Shown here in pieces: positions 34,106 to 46,166 of a stretch of 64,000 nucleotides of DNA. A program made the translations under genes and the position numbers. Numbering within the stretch: the first letter of the stretch is position 1; the number at the start of each line of letters is the position of its first letter. Source of the stretch: Adiantum capillus-veneris (taxonomy: Eukaryota > Streptophyta > Polypodiopsida > Polypodiales > Pteridaceae); the NCBI GenBank assembly GCA_014529385.2, contig CM043963.1, positions 70,336,912-70,400,911 on the forward strand, in the 5' to 3' direction. The notes under the pieces are model-generated. The model ran no database searches, was not told the origin of the DNA, and worked only from the letters and a program-made list of their open reading frames with translations.

Positions 34106-34948
34106 TGTGAGTGCACGTGCGTGCAGATGCGTGCGTGAGCGGTGCGTGTGGAGAAGGGGAGGAGCACGAGACGGTGTGCGTGGAGAAACCTCAAGAACTG
34201 ATGAGTGAGGAGCTCCTTATTCTTCATATACTTATTCTTCATATATGAAGAATAAGGGAAGTGTACACATGGTGGGCAGGCGGCCAAACCCCAGGCGTCC
34301 AGCCTGGGTAAAAGCTGCAGCACCTTTACCCCAACATCCTCAATCCCAAGACCTCAAACACCTTCAAAGGTGGAGAGAGCTAGCAGGGAGTGAGGGAAGG
34401 GAAGAGGAAGAAGAAGTAGCATACAACAAAGAAGTACTTTCTTCACCATAGATTACTCTTGGAGCTTAGCTTAGCATAGTAATATAGATGGTAGAGAAGA
34501 TGAGCATGCCATTGAAGCTTGACTCTTGGTTGGATTTTGCATTCCATAGCCAAGAGATGTTGGTGTAGGCTTTCTCAAGCTTGGAGAAGGAGATAGAGTT
34601 CTTGCTCAACACAATGAGAGAATGTGTGAGAATGAGCAAAAAGGAGGTCTCTTCCTTGCCTAGGTAGACCCCTTTCTCTCTCTCTTTACTCTAGCTTGAT
34701 CCCTATTGGCCCTTGCTAAGCTTGGCCAATCACAAGCTATGGTCATTTCAAGCAACAAAGGTAGCAATTGGACAAGTGTCCTTCTTTCCCTCTTTGAGAG
34801 AGAGAGCTTAATTAATTAATTACATGCATCTAAATTCTCATTGGACCTCCCTAAAGGCCATCCAATAGGTTTTAGGCACAGCATGAGGGCAGCATGGGTA
34901 GGTGCTTGACATGTGTACTTATTGCCTCTTGAGTCTTGGACTTGCCTT

Positions 34949-35005
<57 letters not shown>

Positions 35006-35465
35006 CTCTCTCATGCCCATACCTTTAGGACTCGTCCCCTCCTTTGTAGGGATCATCTTTGACTTGCACACCACAAGCCCTAGGTCATCAAGCATGACAA
35101 GCACCTCAAGCACCTTAGTCATCAAGCACGACAAGCACCTCAAGCATAGGTCTAGCTTGCCTAAGGTCTAAAGTACCTAAAGGTCCTAGGTGTAAAGACT
35201 TTTAACACTAACTTTTGGAGATCTTTAATGAAGCTAACCCTAAGGTATTTTAAGGTCCTTTACCTGCTCATTTCTCTTGGGTAGACAATCTCCCTTTTGG
35301 ACCCTTCATGGAATGTAGCATTCTCTCCCTTTGGTCTCGTGTTGAGATAGGTCTAAAAGCACATATCTATACTCTAACTCTTGTTCCCATTCATTTTCCC
35401 ACATTAATGGATGAGTTCAATATGAGAAAATTATCTGGGATAGATAGATATTGGATTTTATGACA
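34106..35465 (-). repeat. LTR A of the chromovirus-like family
   Basis: About 1,360 bp. Plus-strand ends are tgtgagtgcacg (34106) and ttttatgaca (35465), i.e. TG...CA. From 34335 it aligns with LTR B and LTR C (ggtggagagagctagc, tctccttttgg-like phrases), while 34106-34330 aligns with 13362-13590. It contains a long (GT)n at 34953-35002 and the tcaagcaccttagtcatcaa repeats. A primer site lies on one side and a polypurine tract plus integrase tail on the other, so it is flanked by the end of one element and the start of another. Confidence 0.72.
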
Positions 35466-35802
35466 TTATCTCTTTCTTGAAATCATAGTTGTCCTCGACT
35501 ATGAGGTAGAGAAGATAAAGCCTGAATCATTAGTCTATGTTTCTTAGCAGGTAGAGGATCCCTTTTTATCCTATGACATCATTCCAGAATGGATGACTAG
35601 TCCATTTGGTCCTTGGGAGACTTAGCTGCCACAAGCATGTATGCACTTTAGTCCATATCAGACTCCCAAAGTAGAGTGACAAATTCTACTTGGTGTTTGG
35701 GAGAGTTCGTCAACACAAACATGGTTCTAAGCATGCATACTACTTAAATTTGTGCACAATAAAAAGAGAACTAGTCTTATAAGACAAAAATATTTTTCAT
35801 TT

Positions 35803-35844
<42 letters not shown>

Positions 35845-36190
35845 TGCTTACTCTAGTGTAGCATTGTAAGCATTGACAAGGTTCATACTATCATTAAGTT
35901 GTGTTCCTTGCATCCATCTAGCATCTTCAAAAGGATAATTTTTGAACTTAATAAGATACCGTCGAAAAATCTTACCATGTCGAAGGATGGATTCGGGTTA
36001 AAGCACCTCTTCTTGATCCTCGATCTCGAGCGGCTCCTCAATTATTGGTTCTCTTGGTGACTCTCCTTTGTAAGGCTTAAGTAGGCTCACATAAAAAGCA
36101 TTGTGTATGAGCCAATGATTGGGCAACTTTAGTTGATACGCCAACTCATTGATTTGTTTTTTAGGATTCAAAAAGGACCATAGTATCTTG
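35466..36190 (-). pseudogene. Ty3/gypsy integrase tail with chromodomain-like end
   Basis: Minus strand. QINELAYQLKLPNHWLIHNA followed by FYVSLLKPYKG is the conserved C-terminal integrase segment, and ESILRH..KIFRRYLIKFKNYP then EDARWM (about 35990-35890) is a chromodomain-like module, which marks the chromovirus lineage. Stops and a frameshift interrupt it. About 370 bp follow, including an (AT)n tract at 35806-35841, before the purine tract AAGAAAGAGATAA at the LTR A boundary. The integrase core is absent on this copy; it is cut at about 36190 by LTR B. Confidence 0.8.
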
Positions 36191-37667
36191 ATGCAATGAA
36201 GTTGAAAAGCTTCATGCATCACAAACATAACATAAAATTTGTAGAAAGCATTAACTATCCCAAGCCTCAGTCCCAAGGCCTCAAACACCTTCGAAGGTGG
36301 AGAGAGCTAGCGGGGAATGAGGGTAGGGAAGAGGAAGAAGAAACATTCCATAGGATAAATAAATAGTTCCTCACTTATCATCACTCTTCTTGCTAGCATA
36401 CATAATAGCATAGTATAATGAAGATGGAGAAGATGGCAAGCTTAAGCATTGAAGCATGGCTCTTGGTTGGATTTGCATACCATAGCCGACAGTGTTGGTG
36501 TAGGCTCTCACTTCTAACAAGCTTGGAGAAGAAGGTGGGGTTCCTCAACTTTCACCAAGTGAGAATGATCCACAAAATGAGTGTGTGTCTGGTGTATACC
36601 CTCCCAGCACCCCCTTGCTTGCTTGGGGTGAGTTGTAGCTTTTACACATGTTTCAAGATCATTGGACCCCTCTACCCTTAGCCAATCACATGCAGCATGC
36701 ATTCAAGTACATGGGTGGTCTTTTGACAAGTGTCCTCCTTACCCCTTAGAGAGAGAGATCTTGAAAATATCTAGATATTTGTGGGATGGAACTAGAAGCT
36801 CATTGGACCCCTCTTTAGCCCAACCAATGCATTCAAGCACACCATGTGGCTAAGCATAGGGAGATTCTGACATGTGTCCCATGTGCCCTTTGAGAAAAGG
36901 GGTGCCCTTTGGGTGAGTGGAATGTTAAGTCAAAGATTCCCCTAACTTTGGAACTTTCATGCATAGGAAGCTTCTCAAGCACCTTCCTCATTAAGTTTGT
37001 AAGGTCTCTTTTTGACTCAAGCACCTTACCCCCCACACATGGGAAGCTTCTCAAGCACCTTCCTTATTAAGTTTGTAGGGTCTCTTTTTGACTCAAGCAC
37101 CTAACCCCCCCATGCATGGGAAGCTTCTCAAGCACCTTCCTCATTAAGTATGACAAGCACCTCAAGTACCTTAGTCATCAAGCACCTCGAGCACCTTAAT
37201 CTTCAAGCACGCACCTTAGTCATCAAGCACGACAAGCATCTCAAGCTTAGGTCAGGTTCCCACCTCAAGCTCAGCCCTAGCTTGCCTAAGGTCAAAGGAC
37301 TTTTACCACTAACCATTGGAGGTCTTTAATGAAGCTAACCCTAAGGTCTTTTTAAGCTCTATTAGATGCACGTTGCTCTTTGATAGACTACCTCCTTTTG
37401 GACCCCTATTGTGATGTAACCATCTCTCCTCTTGGTCCCCTGCTGAAGTAAGTATAGTTCAGCACTTATTGCACATTGCTCTTTGATAGAACATCTCCTT
37501 TTGGACCCCTATTGAGATGCAACCATCTCTCCTTTTGGTCCCGCATTGAGATAGGTCTAGAAGCACATGTCTCTATTAACTCTTGTTCCCGTTTATTCTC
37601 CCACATTAAATGATCAGTTTAATATGAGAAAATTATTTGGTAAAGTTAGATATTATATTTTATGACA
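36191..37667 (-). repeat. LTR B, truncated
   Basis: Aligns with 51262-52771 of LTR C for about 1.48 kb and has the same outer end (ttttatgaca at 37667). The other end is missing: about 306 bp present in LTR C are replaced by the integrase-tail sequence. Internal short repeats include gaagcttctcaagcaccttc (several copies near 36968-37140). Confidence 0.85.
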
Positions 37668-37680
37668 TTACCTCTCTCTT
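37668..37680 (-). promoter_or_regulatory. Polypurine tract before LTR B
   Basis: Minus strand AAGAGAGAGGTAA directly before the LTR start TGTCATAAAA; the priming site for second-strand synthesis. Confidence 0.75.
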
Positions 37681-37689
37681 GAAATCATA

Positions 37690-40044
37690 GTCGTCCTCGA
37701 CTATGAGGTAGAGAAGATAAAGCCTAGTCATTAGTCCATGTACCTTAAGTAGTAAGGGACTTTTGGATCTTCCTTCTTTAACTTCAAAAGGTACTTTCCC
37801 CATATAAGTATGTACAATTATCATTGTACGCATACTCTATAAGAGGTAGGTACTTCTATCATAGAGAACATTGATCTACTTCCATGACATAGGCTTTTAG
37901 TAGATCAAGAATCGTTGGATTAGTTATTTCACTTTGGTCATCCTTTTGTGGATGATAAGCCAAAAGAGAAATTTAATCTACTTCCTAGATTCTCAAAGAG
38001 ACCTTTCTAGAAATTACTGGTCATTCTAGGATCTTTGTCCGACACTATGGGTGTTGGAAAGCCATGATGCTTGAAAATTTGAGATCTGAAGAGGGTTGCC
38101 ATTTGATGTGCCTTAATAGTTTTTTGACAGGCATAGAGTGTGTTTTCTTGTTAATCCTGTCAACTGAAAGAATCCAAGTTGCTTCCCTAGATCAAATTTC
38201 AACTTGTGGTATACCACGCATTTTGAAACATACTCTTGTATGTTTACTTTTCATGGTAGACCAACAGACATACATTTCTACTCCTTGAAGAGTAGATTAT
38301 GGATTTCCTTTTCACCCCGCATAAGGAGAAGTATGGGATTCATACATGACTTTCTTATTGTATGGGTGAGTAAAACATAGCCTATTGCCGTTTGGAAGAT
38401 AACCATCCTTCAAGGTGAATGGTTCTTTTTTCTTCCCTAATGCAAAGGCTCTAATTACATACTTAAAGTCTAGGTAAGTAGCATACTCATCTATCATAAA
38501 AAAATAGATCATTGTGAGTTGCTATGGACACCACATTTACCCTTGGTCGTTGTGAAAGTGCATCGACCTCTTGATTGTGCTTGCCAACAACGTGAGCAAT
38601 ATGAAATTTAAATTGCAAAAGAAAATTTGCCCAGCTCAATTGTTTGTCAGAGAGCTTGGTTTGCGTCATGAAGTTCTTGAGGCTTTGTGATCCATTCGTA
38701 GGATGAATGGAGTCCCCAAGAGATAGTGTTTCCACGTGTTGAGGGCATATAGAATAGCTAGTAGCTCTTTTTCGTATTTGCCCAATACTCACGTATTGAA
38801 GTTGAGTCTTTGAATCTCATATGCTATGGCATGTCCTTCTTGAAGCAAAGCAGCTCGAAGGCAATTACCACAAGCATCACATTGGACCTCAAATGGCTTT
38901 GAGAGATCTAGTAGTGTGAGCACACATTGAGAAATAAGATTCTCCTTATGCTTCTTCAAAAGCTTCTTGCACTTTTGCAGTCCATGAATACTTAACGTTC
39001 TTTTTTGTTAAGTCATGTAATAGGCTTGCTATTAGCAAGAATTGTTTTTAATGAAGCATCTATAGTATGCACACATACCTATGAAGCTTTATACCTCCTG
39101 TAGGTTCCTTGGATCATGTCATCTTTTTTGTTATCTCTAAGTTTGTTGGATCTAGACGGGTGCCATCTTTAGAGATAATGTGACATAAATATTGAATCTC
39201 TTGTAGGAAAAATTCACTTTTCTTTTTATTAATGAAAAGCTTATTCTCTCTCACAACTTGAAAGATTACCAGGAGATGTCACTTGTACTCTTCAAGAGAA
39301 TTTGAATGGCCTAAAGATTTTTATCCATGATGAGTTTGAATGTGTATGGAGTATTTGTCAGGCCAAAACTTGTAAATTATCAAATAGATCTTCTACCCGC
39401 GGCATGAGAAATCTATTTTTGATAGTGATCTTATTTAGTGCTCCATAGTCCACACACATATGATATGTGTCGTCTTTCTTTTGCACTAAAAGCAATGGTG
39501 AACAAAATGGAGAGGAGTTAGACCTCACCATCCCTTTTTTCACCAATTCATGCACTTCATGATCTCCTCTTATTGAACTTGTGAAACTTGATAAGGAGTC
39601 TTGTTAGGCAGTGAGATTCCTAGTAGGAGCTCAATTGCATGGTCATCATCCCTCATTTTAGAGGTAGCTCACTAGGGATGTCATCAATGAAAACATCTTG
39701 GGATCTATTTAGGATATTAGACAACTCTAATTCCTCTTGATTCCCTTTATTGCAAGGATATGGTGTTCCCCGACTCATTAGCATCTATGTACATGCTCTT
39801 TTCCCTGTAGGTGAAGTAGATTCTCCTTTCAAGGAACTTCATGCTAGAAGCCATGCGGTTAAACCATGGTGCCCCAACGATAACATTCTCATGTTTGAGA
39901 GGGGAGATGAAGAAATCCTTTTTGTCCACATAGGTTTGGACATAAAGCCTCAATTTTCCAATTAAGGGACTTGCATCTTTCCCCAAGCATAGGAAAGGAG
40001 AAATCCTTGGCAATGAGCATCCTCTTTTAGAGCTTCAAACATAG
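37690..40044 (-). pseudogene. pol: Chromovirus-like Pol: protease, RT, RNase H, integrase, defective
   Basis: Minus strand. 40013-39747 is the protease C-terminal region (YVDKKDFFISPLKHENVIVG, APWFNR). 39600-39370 is the RT start (SPFCSPLLLVQKKDDTYHMC, VDYGALNKITIKNRF). Near 39350 the reading jumps from DLFDNLQ to the FGLTN.P region and on to thumb sequences, so the palm with the catalytic YxDD is deleted. RNase H spans about 39010-38520 (LDLSKPFEVQCDACG, HIAHVVGKHNQEVDALSQRP). Degenerate integrase zinc-binding and core parts follow to about 37790 (VSDKDPRMTS, YLPLIEYAYN), after which the tail is lost and the 3' untranslated region begins. Many stops and shifts occur. It belongs to the same element as gag at 49180-50541; the two are separated by a nested insertion. 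Confidence 0.85.
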
Positions 40045-40049
40045 AGGCT

Positions 40050-40705
<656 letters not shown>

Positions 40706-40719
40706 TGCCCCCCTTCCTG
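40706..40719 (-). promoter_or_regulatory. Polypurine tract of the nested element
   Basis: Minus strand AGGAAGGGGGGCA immediately before the LTR start TGTTAACCC. Confidence 0.8.
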
Positions 40720-42320
40720 ATGTAGATTCCGTCCTCGGAAGCTATTAAGTTGAAGCTGGTTCGTCGAGGTGGAAGAGCATTTGAGATGAATGTCCTTAGC
40801 CTTCTTCAGTCACTGCAAAATCAAACAACATTGGCACAGTAATTGCATTCTCTTAAAAAGCATATGCAGTTTTAGGTAGACAAATGGATTGGTAAAAGAA
40901 TTTCAAACAATTTGGCAGCAATGAACATTAAATTGCAATGTAATCAAATGCATAAACAGATGTAAAGGTAAAAAATTAAACAAGTCTAGGGTCGCTAATT
41001 TGACGGTCGAAAAGCACTAGAGATCGAATATTAATACCATGGGTAAGCTTCTTAATTTTCTGTGGTCAATTAAGTTGTTTAATCGCGAGAGCCAAGTATT
41101 CATGTTCGAGGGCTGACTAGAGGCTATATCTAGAAAACCTTGTAGTTAAGCTACCATAAAAGGAATTTCTCATGAAATCATCGCCTGACTGATTACTTTT
41201 TCATTGACCCCCCAAGGTCTTTTCACATTGATTCAATTATGATGTGTGTGCTTATTTTGTATGCCTTGGGTTTTTTGCTTTTCAAGGAAAAGCGCCCACA
41301 CTGGGAACCTCTAGGGCTCTAGTACCATAGGCAATACACGTGAGTGAAGTACCAAATCAAGCTGAGATTTCTCTTCCAGCTTAAAATTTTACATTGTGGC
41401 ACTTTGATTTTTTGTTTGTTCATTTTCATCATTTAAATTTTGTAACTTTGGGGGGTCATATAACACTGTTACCCTCCCCAGGCTCATCACATTAGTAAAC
41501 TCCCTTTATAATACTTAAGCTAAAGGTCAATAGGGTTAAGCCCACTAGAAAGCCCTAGTACATTTCATACAATGCTGCCTAAATCGGATTAAGAACCTAA
41601 GTAACCATTGCTTATTAGGAAGGCATTCCCCATGGTATTAAGAGAAGATTTCTAATACCTAGCTTGGTCAAACTAGCTTAGTCGGACTGCTTGATTTTTA
41701 AACCTAGACAAGTGATTATGACAAAACATTACATTGAATTAAATGTTTGATACTAAGCCAATGGGCTGAGTATTATGCTACCAATCACAATCAAAGCAGA
41801 CAATCATAGATGCAAAAAGATAAGGGCAATGCTAATGGACAAGAAAGACCTGTTTGTGTCGATGGTCGCGCTTGATTTGAAGGTTCCATGAAGGTCCAAA
41901 TCCTATCAATAGCAACACGCTCCTGTACACACTATGAAACACAAACAATACCTCTAGGAGGCACATCAGTGGGAAAAGAGAACTTCGCTAATCTCTCAAC
42001 TCTAAAACAGAAACACTCCTATCGTACTAATCTTACCTTACCCTCCATCACTCAAGTGATGAGGATCAAAGGTGTTTTATGGCATAGGTTTCTGTTTCAC
42101 TGTACCTGATGTGACATGTGTAGGTATGAGTCAATGTTTTGACTTTTAATGTGCATACTCGTTTGCTAATTGCTCTTGTTCTTTTTTTCTTTTTTTTTTT
42201 GTGAGTATAAAGCTTTATATGTACATTCCCTAAGATCGGAGATTAAGAGGTCAGGGAAAAAGGTTGAGAGGGAAGCAAGTGAATGATGACTGTCAGCAAA
42301 CACTCCCCCCTTCCTTGGGT
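40720..42320. other. 3' non-coding region of the nested element
   Basis: No RT or integrase relic on either strand; AT-rich sequence with scattered stops. This is where pol would be expected in an autonomous relative. A T-run lies at about 42179-42200. Confidence 0.6.
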
Positions 42321-42323
42321 AGA

Positions 42324-42980
42324 TCATACCGTTTGAAATGAGCTTGTCACCCTTTGAAACCAATTGTTCCAGTTGGTAATAGGTGAGGATTTTTGCCAGT
42401 AGTTTTCTATTACCCTAGGTGCCTCGTCAAGTTGCAAGGGTGGTAAGGTACTCTCCCAGGATCGAACTTGAAGTGGTTCATTAGGTGATTCTTGAACACT
42501 GGGAGGTGTGGATTCTTTTGTAGCTTCATGGAGGTCCACTACTATAGATGGAGGCGGTGTAGAAGCTTTTACCTCTATGGATGTATTACATGAGGAGCTA
42601 GAAGCTTCATGGGACTCCCCCCTTCCTGAGCTAGGTGGAACAAATCGTTCTTTCTTTGGTACCCAAACTAGCTTGGGAGCGGGTGTGTAGCATTCTGTGA
42701 TTTTTTTCTTTTCACGATCATTGATTCGTTTTGGAGCTACGGGATTGGGCTCACTTGGGTCAGGTGATAGGTAAGAGCACAATCTACGTTTTGGCACCCA
42801 GATTTGATCATTTCCTTGATAGTAGCCTTGGGCTTCCAATAGTCGTTTAGGGATCCATCGCAACATTTTCTTACTTTTCTTGGAGCGAGTGGTACGTTTC
42901 TTACAAGGCTTCTATTTTTTAGCACTAGCTATGGTCACTAAAGAAGCTTTAGGGACCCACTTGTATGTTTTCTTCGTTAC
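42324..42980 (-). pseudogene. W[VI]PK-repeat region of the nested element
   Basis: Minus strand, downstream of protease. The short motif W-V/I-P-K followed by basic residues recurs four times: YKWVPKASL near 42960, LRWIPKRLL near 42860, QIWVPKRRL near 42790, LVWVPKKER near 42660. A low-complexity Ser/Pro/Glu tail follows to 42324. The first copy is separated from the rest by a stop (near 42915). The function is unknown; the basic and aromatic repeats could bind nucleic acid, but nothing in the sequence proves it. Confidence 0.6.
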
Positions 42981-43059
42981 ATTAGGATGAGTCTTGTCGG
43001 AAGCGATATGCATTGCTTGTAGCATATTTAAGGGTATAGGCATTTCATCCCCTCAGGTG

Positions 43060-44046
43060 TTACCCAGGTCGTCCCCCTATTTCCCAAGTGTCTATGGTTG
43101 ATGCTAGGTGGACCCAATCCACATTGTCTGATTCCGTCATACCCGGTAACACATCCATATAAGGAGAATCTTGGCCAATGTCTGTATCCTTCTTACAAGT
43201 GTAACAATATTGTAGTGGGGCCGAGTGAACTGTGGTGTCAGAGCGATGATCAATAATGGTTTTACTCCCTAAGGGGTGTACCTTACCAGTCACCAAATCC
43301 ACTCTAAGGACAGAGTCTTGGAATTGCAAATAGACATGATTTTTAGACCAATCGTGAACCATTTGTGCTTCCCTCATGAATGGTCGTCCTAAAATCATTT
43401 CATATGACATAAGGTGTTTAGAGAAATCCATTACAATGAACGTATGTCGTACCTTGTGTCCTAGAACTTTGATCTTAAGATCCTTGAGCATCCCCATAGG
43501 TTTGGCTATGGTACCATTTGCCATCTTTACCACAATGTTAGTAACACTGAGGCGGGGTTTTCCCATGGATTCCCAACAATCTTTTGTAACGATGCTAACT
43601 CCCGCACCACCATCCAGAATTCCCTTTATAGTTAATCCCTTGGTAGTGATGGGTAGGGTCGCATTAGACTCGTCGCCTTCAAAATACTGCCCTAATTCGT
43701 TAATGGGTACCTCAATCACAGACTCGTGTCCATCTAAGTCAAGTGATTGCACATGATTTTCCTCATCAATCATAATCGAGTCAGGCCTATTTGGTTGCGC
43801 AAACTGCGGTAATCCCGTTCGTAGCTCTCCGTTAAGGAATGCTCGAAGTGCAAGGAATAACTCAGGATCTCCATACAGCTTTGCTATGATCGTGGTTCGG
43901 ACCTCAGAAGACATGAAGTCCACTAGTTTGGCAACATTCATTGGCGTTTTGCAGGGTGTAGGTCCTTGACTAGGAACTGGTGAGGATGGAATCTCATATT
44001 CCTCAATGGGATCAGGTATTCCTTCGTTAAACATCCTTTCCAACAA
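43060..44046 (-). CDS. pro: Retrotransposon aspartic protease
   Basis: 328 codons on the minus strand, overlapping the end of gag in another frame. A retropepsin-like fold is indicated by the flap/active-site strand LTIKGILDGGAGVSIVTK (catalytic DGGAG in place of DTGA, a variant seen in plant gypsy elements) at about residues 128-145, and by MILGRPFMREAQMVHDW near 220-236. The N-terminal 100 residues (KLVDFMSSEVRTTIIAKLYG) are probably a linker, and the C-terminal 70 have no clear domain. Expression would need a frameshift from gag, or the gag frame is simply broken near 44060. Confidence 0.82.
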   Translation of the reverse strand: MLERMFNEGIPDPIEEYEIPSSPVPSQGPTPCKTPMNVAKLVDFMSSEVRTTIIAKLYGDPELFLALRAFLNGELRTGLPQFAQPNRPDSIMIDEENHVQSLDLDGHESVIEVPINELGQYFEGDESNATLPITTKGLTIKGILDGGAGVSIVTKDCWESMGKPRLSVTNIVVKMANGTIAKPMGMLKDLKIKVLGHKVRHTFIVMDFSKHLMSYEMILGRPFMREAQMVHDWSKNHVYLQFQDSVLRVDLVTGKVHPLGSKTIIDHRSDTTVHSAPLQYCYTCKKDTDIGQDSPYMDVLPGMTESDNVDWVHLASTIDTWEIGGRPG

Positions 44047-46166
44047 GAAGGGTGTATGCTCACTTTCTGATGTCCCGTCCTCACTCCTTCTTGGATGATA
44101 CTAGATATGGCTAACGGTCTATGGTTCATGTGGGGTGGATGAACTTGCGTGGGAAACACTGTGTCATGAATTTTGACCTGCATGGGTTCTGGTTCTAGTT
44201 TCCTTTGAGTCTCCTCCACTAAACCTCTTAGATGTTTCACCTGCTTAATCTCGTCTACTGGGTTTGGGTACGTCCCAATCTTCTTTTTACGATTCTTCCC
44301 TTTTTGCCCCTGCGGTTTATCTTGGGGGTCTTGGATTGGATTTGGAAACACTTGTGGTGTTTTCAGAGGCTCTTTATGGTTTTCTCTTATTCGGTTTTCA
44401 TTTGGTTCCATGTTACGGTTTTCTTTGTCGGTCTTTCCCTTTGTGGTATTGGTTCTAGTCTCCATTGTCTCGATTGAATCTGAATCATCCTCGAGGTCAT
44501 TCATATACACGGGGTCATCTCCTGTTCCTATGTTTGTTTTGGAACTTGGCTTTGAATTTTCCGTATTCTGCGACTTCTTCCTTCGTGTCTTCTTTTTCTT
44601 TGCTTGGATAACTGACGCGGTATCTCTCTCTTCGAGGATATGTCCTGGCCCTTGAAGCATGGACCGTGTAATCGCATAAGCGGGTGCGACGGGTGGTATT
44701 GGCGATGTCACACTAGCAATTTCGACCAAATTCAGGGGTGTGATTTTAGGCGCATTTGGGTTATAGGGGCATTGGGCAATCAAGTGATCTATGCCACAAC
44801 GATTACATGTGAGTATTGGCATTGCAGACGTGCTCCCTTGATTCATTTGCATCTGTGCAGCATTCTTTTGCAGCCTAATAGGGCACTCCGCTACTCGATG
44901 TGGTCCACCACACTCGTAGCATTGAAGAGGTGGCCTCCTAGCCTGGGTGTTGATATTTTGACCTCTGGATGCGAGAGCAGCAGCTTGATAAACCGGCTTG
45001 ACTTGTCCCCAACAATCTTCCATGTAGTATATAGGACACTCTTCCAATGTATCAAGTCCGTAGGCAATACTAGTGTCTATTTCCTCCTCACAACCATCTG
45101 CATAAGCATTTGATGGCTCGCAACCCACTTGGTTCATAGGGGCGACTCTTGGATGCGGGGGCTGCGGTCCTAGCACAGGAGGTGGTAACGGTGTAGCTTG
45201 TACAATAGTTTGAGATCCAGGGACCATGTGTTGTGGTAGTTGTTCAACAGGTGGAGTAGGCATCAATACAGGAGCTCGAGGCGCATCCGTCCAGGCTACA
45301 GGTGGTCTATTTGCCATAATGCGTTTGATCATTAAACAATCCTTAGCTTGGTGATCATACCTACCACATGCGTTGCAAGTTCCATTAAATTTTACTCTAA
45401 ACGTAGGGCACTCACTAGTGCTATGTGGACCTAAGCAAATGGAACACCATTGTTGCTCCCTTCTTGGATACATGTGACTATTTTGAGGGGGTCGATTATC
45501 CTTAAGAGACTCTTGGATTGCCTTGGTGAGGTCTGTCAAGAAGGTCTCAAATACCTTTGGCTCATTGGCAATGGGCTTTGCAGTCATGGGTTCATACTCA
45601 ATGGCTTGTGAGCTAGTGGATCTCGTGTCAGTAGACACCCTCATGCCTGCTATCATCAAGTTGTCCTCTAATTGGATTGCATTGGCAGTGACATCTTCCC
45701 AGGTTGTGATACCTCTAATCACTAGTCCATTATAGATTCCTTCATTCCTCAACCCTCGAATGAATCGATCAAGCAGTTGGTTATTGTTGAAGCGCTCATT
45801 TACAGGGCAACGAGAGTTTAAGTGCTTTAGACGACTAATAAAGTCCCTTACTGACTCTCCTTCCTTACGTTCGGCCTTCTGTAGCTGAGATGCTACACCC
45901 CAAAGCACACCTTCTCGTATGTACTCCTTTAGAAACAACCTTCGAAGGGTAGGGTAGATTGTTTTCTCGTCCACCCTTAGGGTCCTATACCAATCTCCAG
46001 CCTTCCCACTTAATGTCAAGCTTAAGGCATTGCACTTATGTAGTTCGTTGCGTTCCCCTAAGGAATCACATACTTGTTCAAACACTTCAATGTGTTTTCT
46101 AGCATCTTCGTCCCCATTGTTTGGCAATTTGTACTGCCTTACTTCTAGGCTCTCTATCATATGCAT
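43938..46166 (-). CDS. gag: Gag polyprotein of the nested element, capsid and nucleocapsid part
   Basis: 742 codons. A retrotransposon-gag capsid region occupies residues about 5-170 (LSLTLSGKAGDWYRTL, then ERKEGESVRDFISRLKHLNS). Four CCHC-type knuckles follow: CSICLGPHSTSEC and CNACGRYDHQAKDC near residues 240-275, CYECGGPHRVAEC near 420, CNRCGIDHLIAQC near 455. A Lys/Glu/Asn-rich tail comes next. The first ATG at 46166 is unlikely to be the real start, because Gag sequence continues upstream in the frame of 46099-47487 and must shift near 46150. The last 35 codons read protease-linker DNA out of frame. Confidence 0.85.
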   Translation of the reverse strand: MHMIESLEVRQYKLPNNGDEDARKHIEVFEQVCDSLGERNELHKCNALSLTLSGKAGDWYRTLRVDEKTIYPTLRRLFLKEYIREGVLWGVASQLQKAERKEGESVRDFISRLKHLNSRCPVNERFNNNQLLDRFIRGLRNEGIYNGLVIRGITTWEDVTANAIQLEDNLMIAGMRVSTDTRSTSSQAIEYEPMTAKPIANEPKVFETFLTDLTKAIQESLKDNRPPQNSHMYPRREQQWCSICLGPHSTSECPTFRVKFNGTCNACGRYDHQAKDCLMIKRIMANRPPVAWTDAPRAPVLMPTPPVEQLPQHMVPGSQTIVQATPLPPPVLGPQPPHPRVAPMNQVGCEPSNAYADGCEEEIDTSIAYGLDTLEECPIYYMEDCWGQVKPVYQAAALASRGQNINTQARRPPLQCYECGGPHRVAECPIRLQKNAAQMQMNQGSTSAMPILTCNRCGIDHLIAQCPYNPNAPKITPLNLVEIASVTSPIPPVAPAYAITRSMLQGPGHILEERDTASVIQAKKKKTRRKKSQNTENSKPSSKTNIGTGDDPVYMNDLEDDSDSIETMETRTNTTKGKTDKENRNMEPNENRIRENHKEPLKTPQVFPNPIQDPQDKPQGQKGKNRKKKIGTYPNPVDEIKQVKHLRGLVEETQRKLEPEPMQVKIHDTVFPTQVHPPHMNHRPLAISSIIQEGVRTGHQKVSIHPSCWKGCLTKEYLIPLRNMRFHPHQFLVKDLHPAKRQ

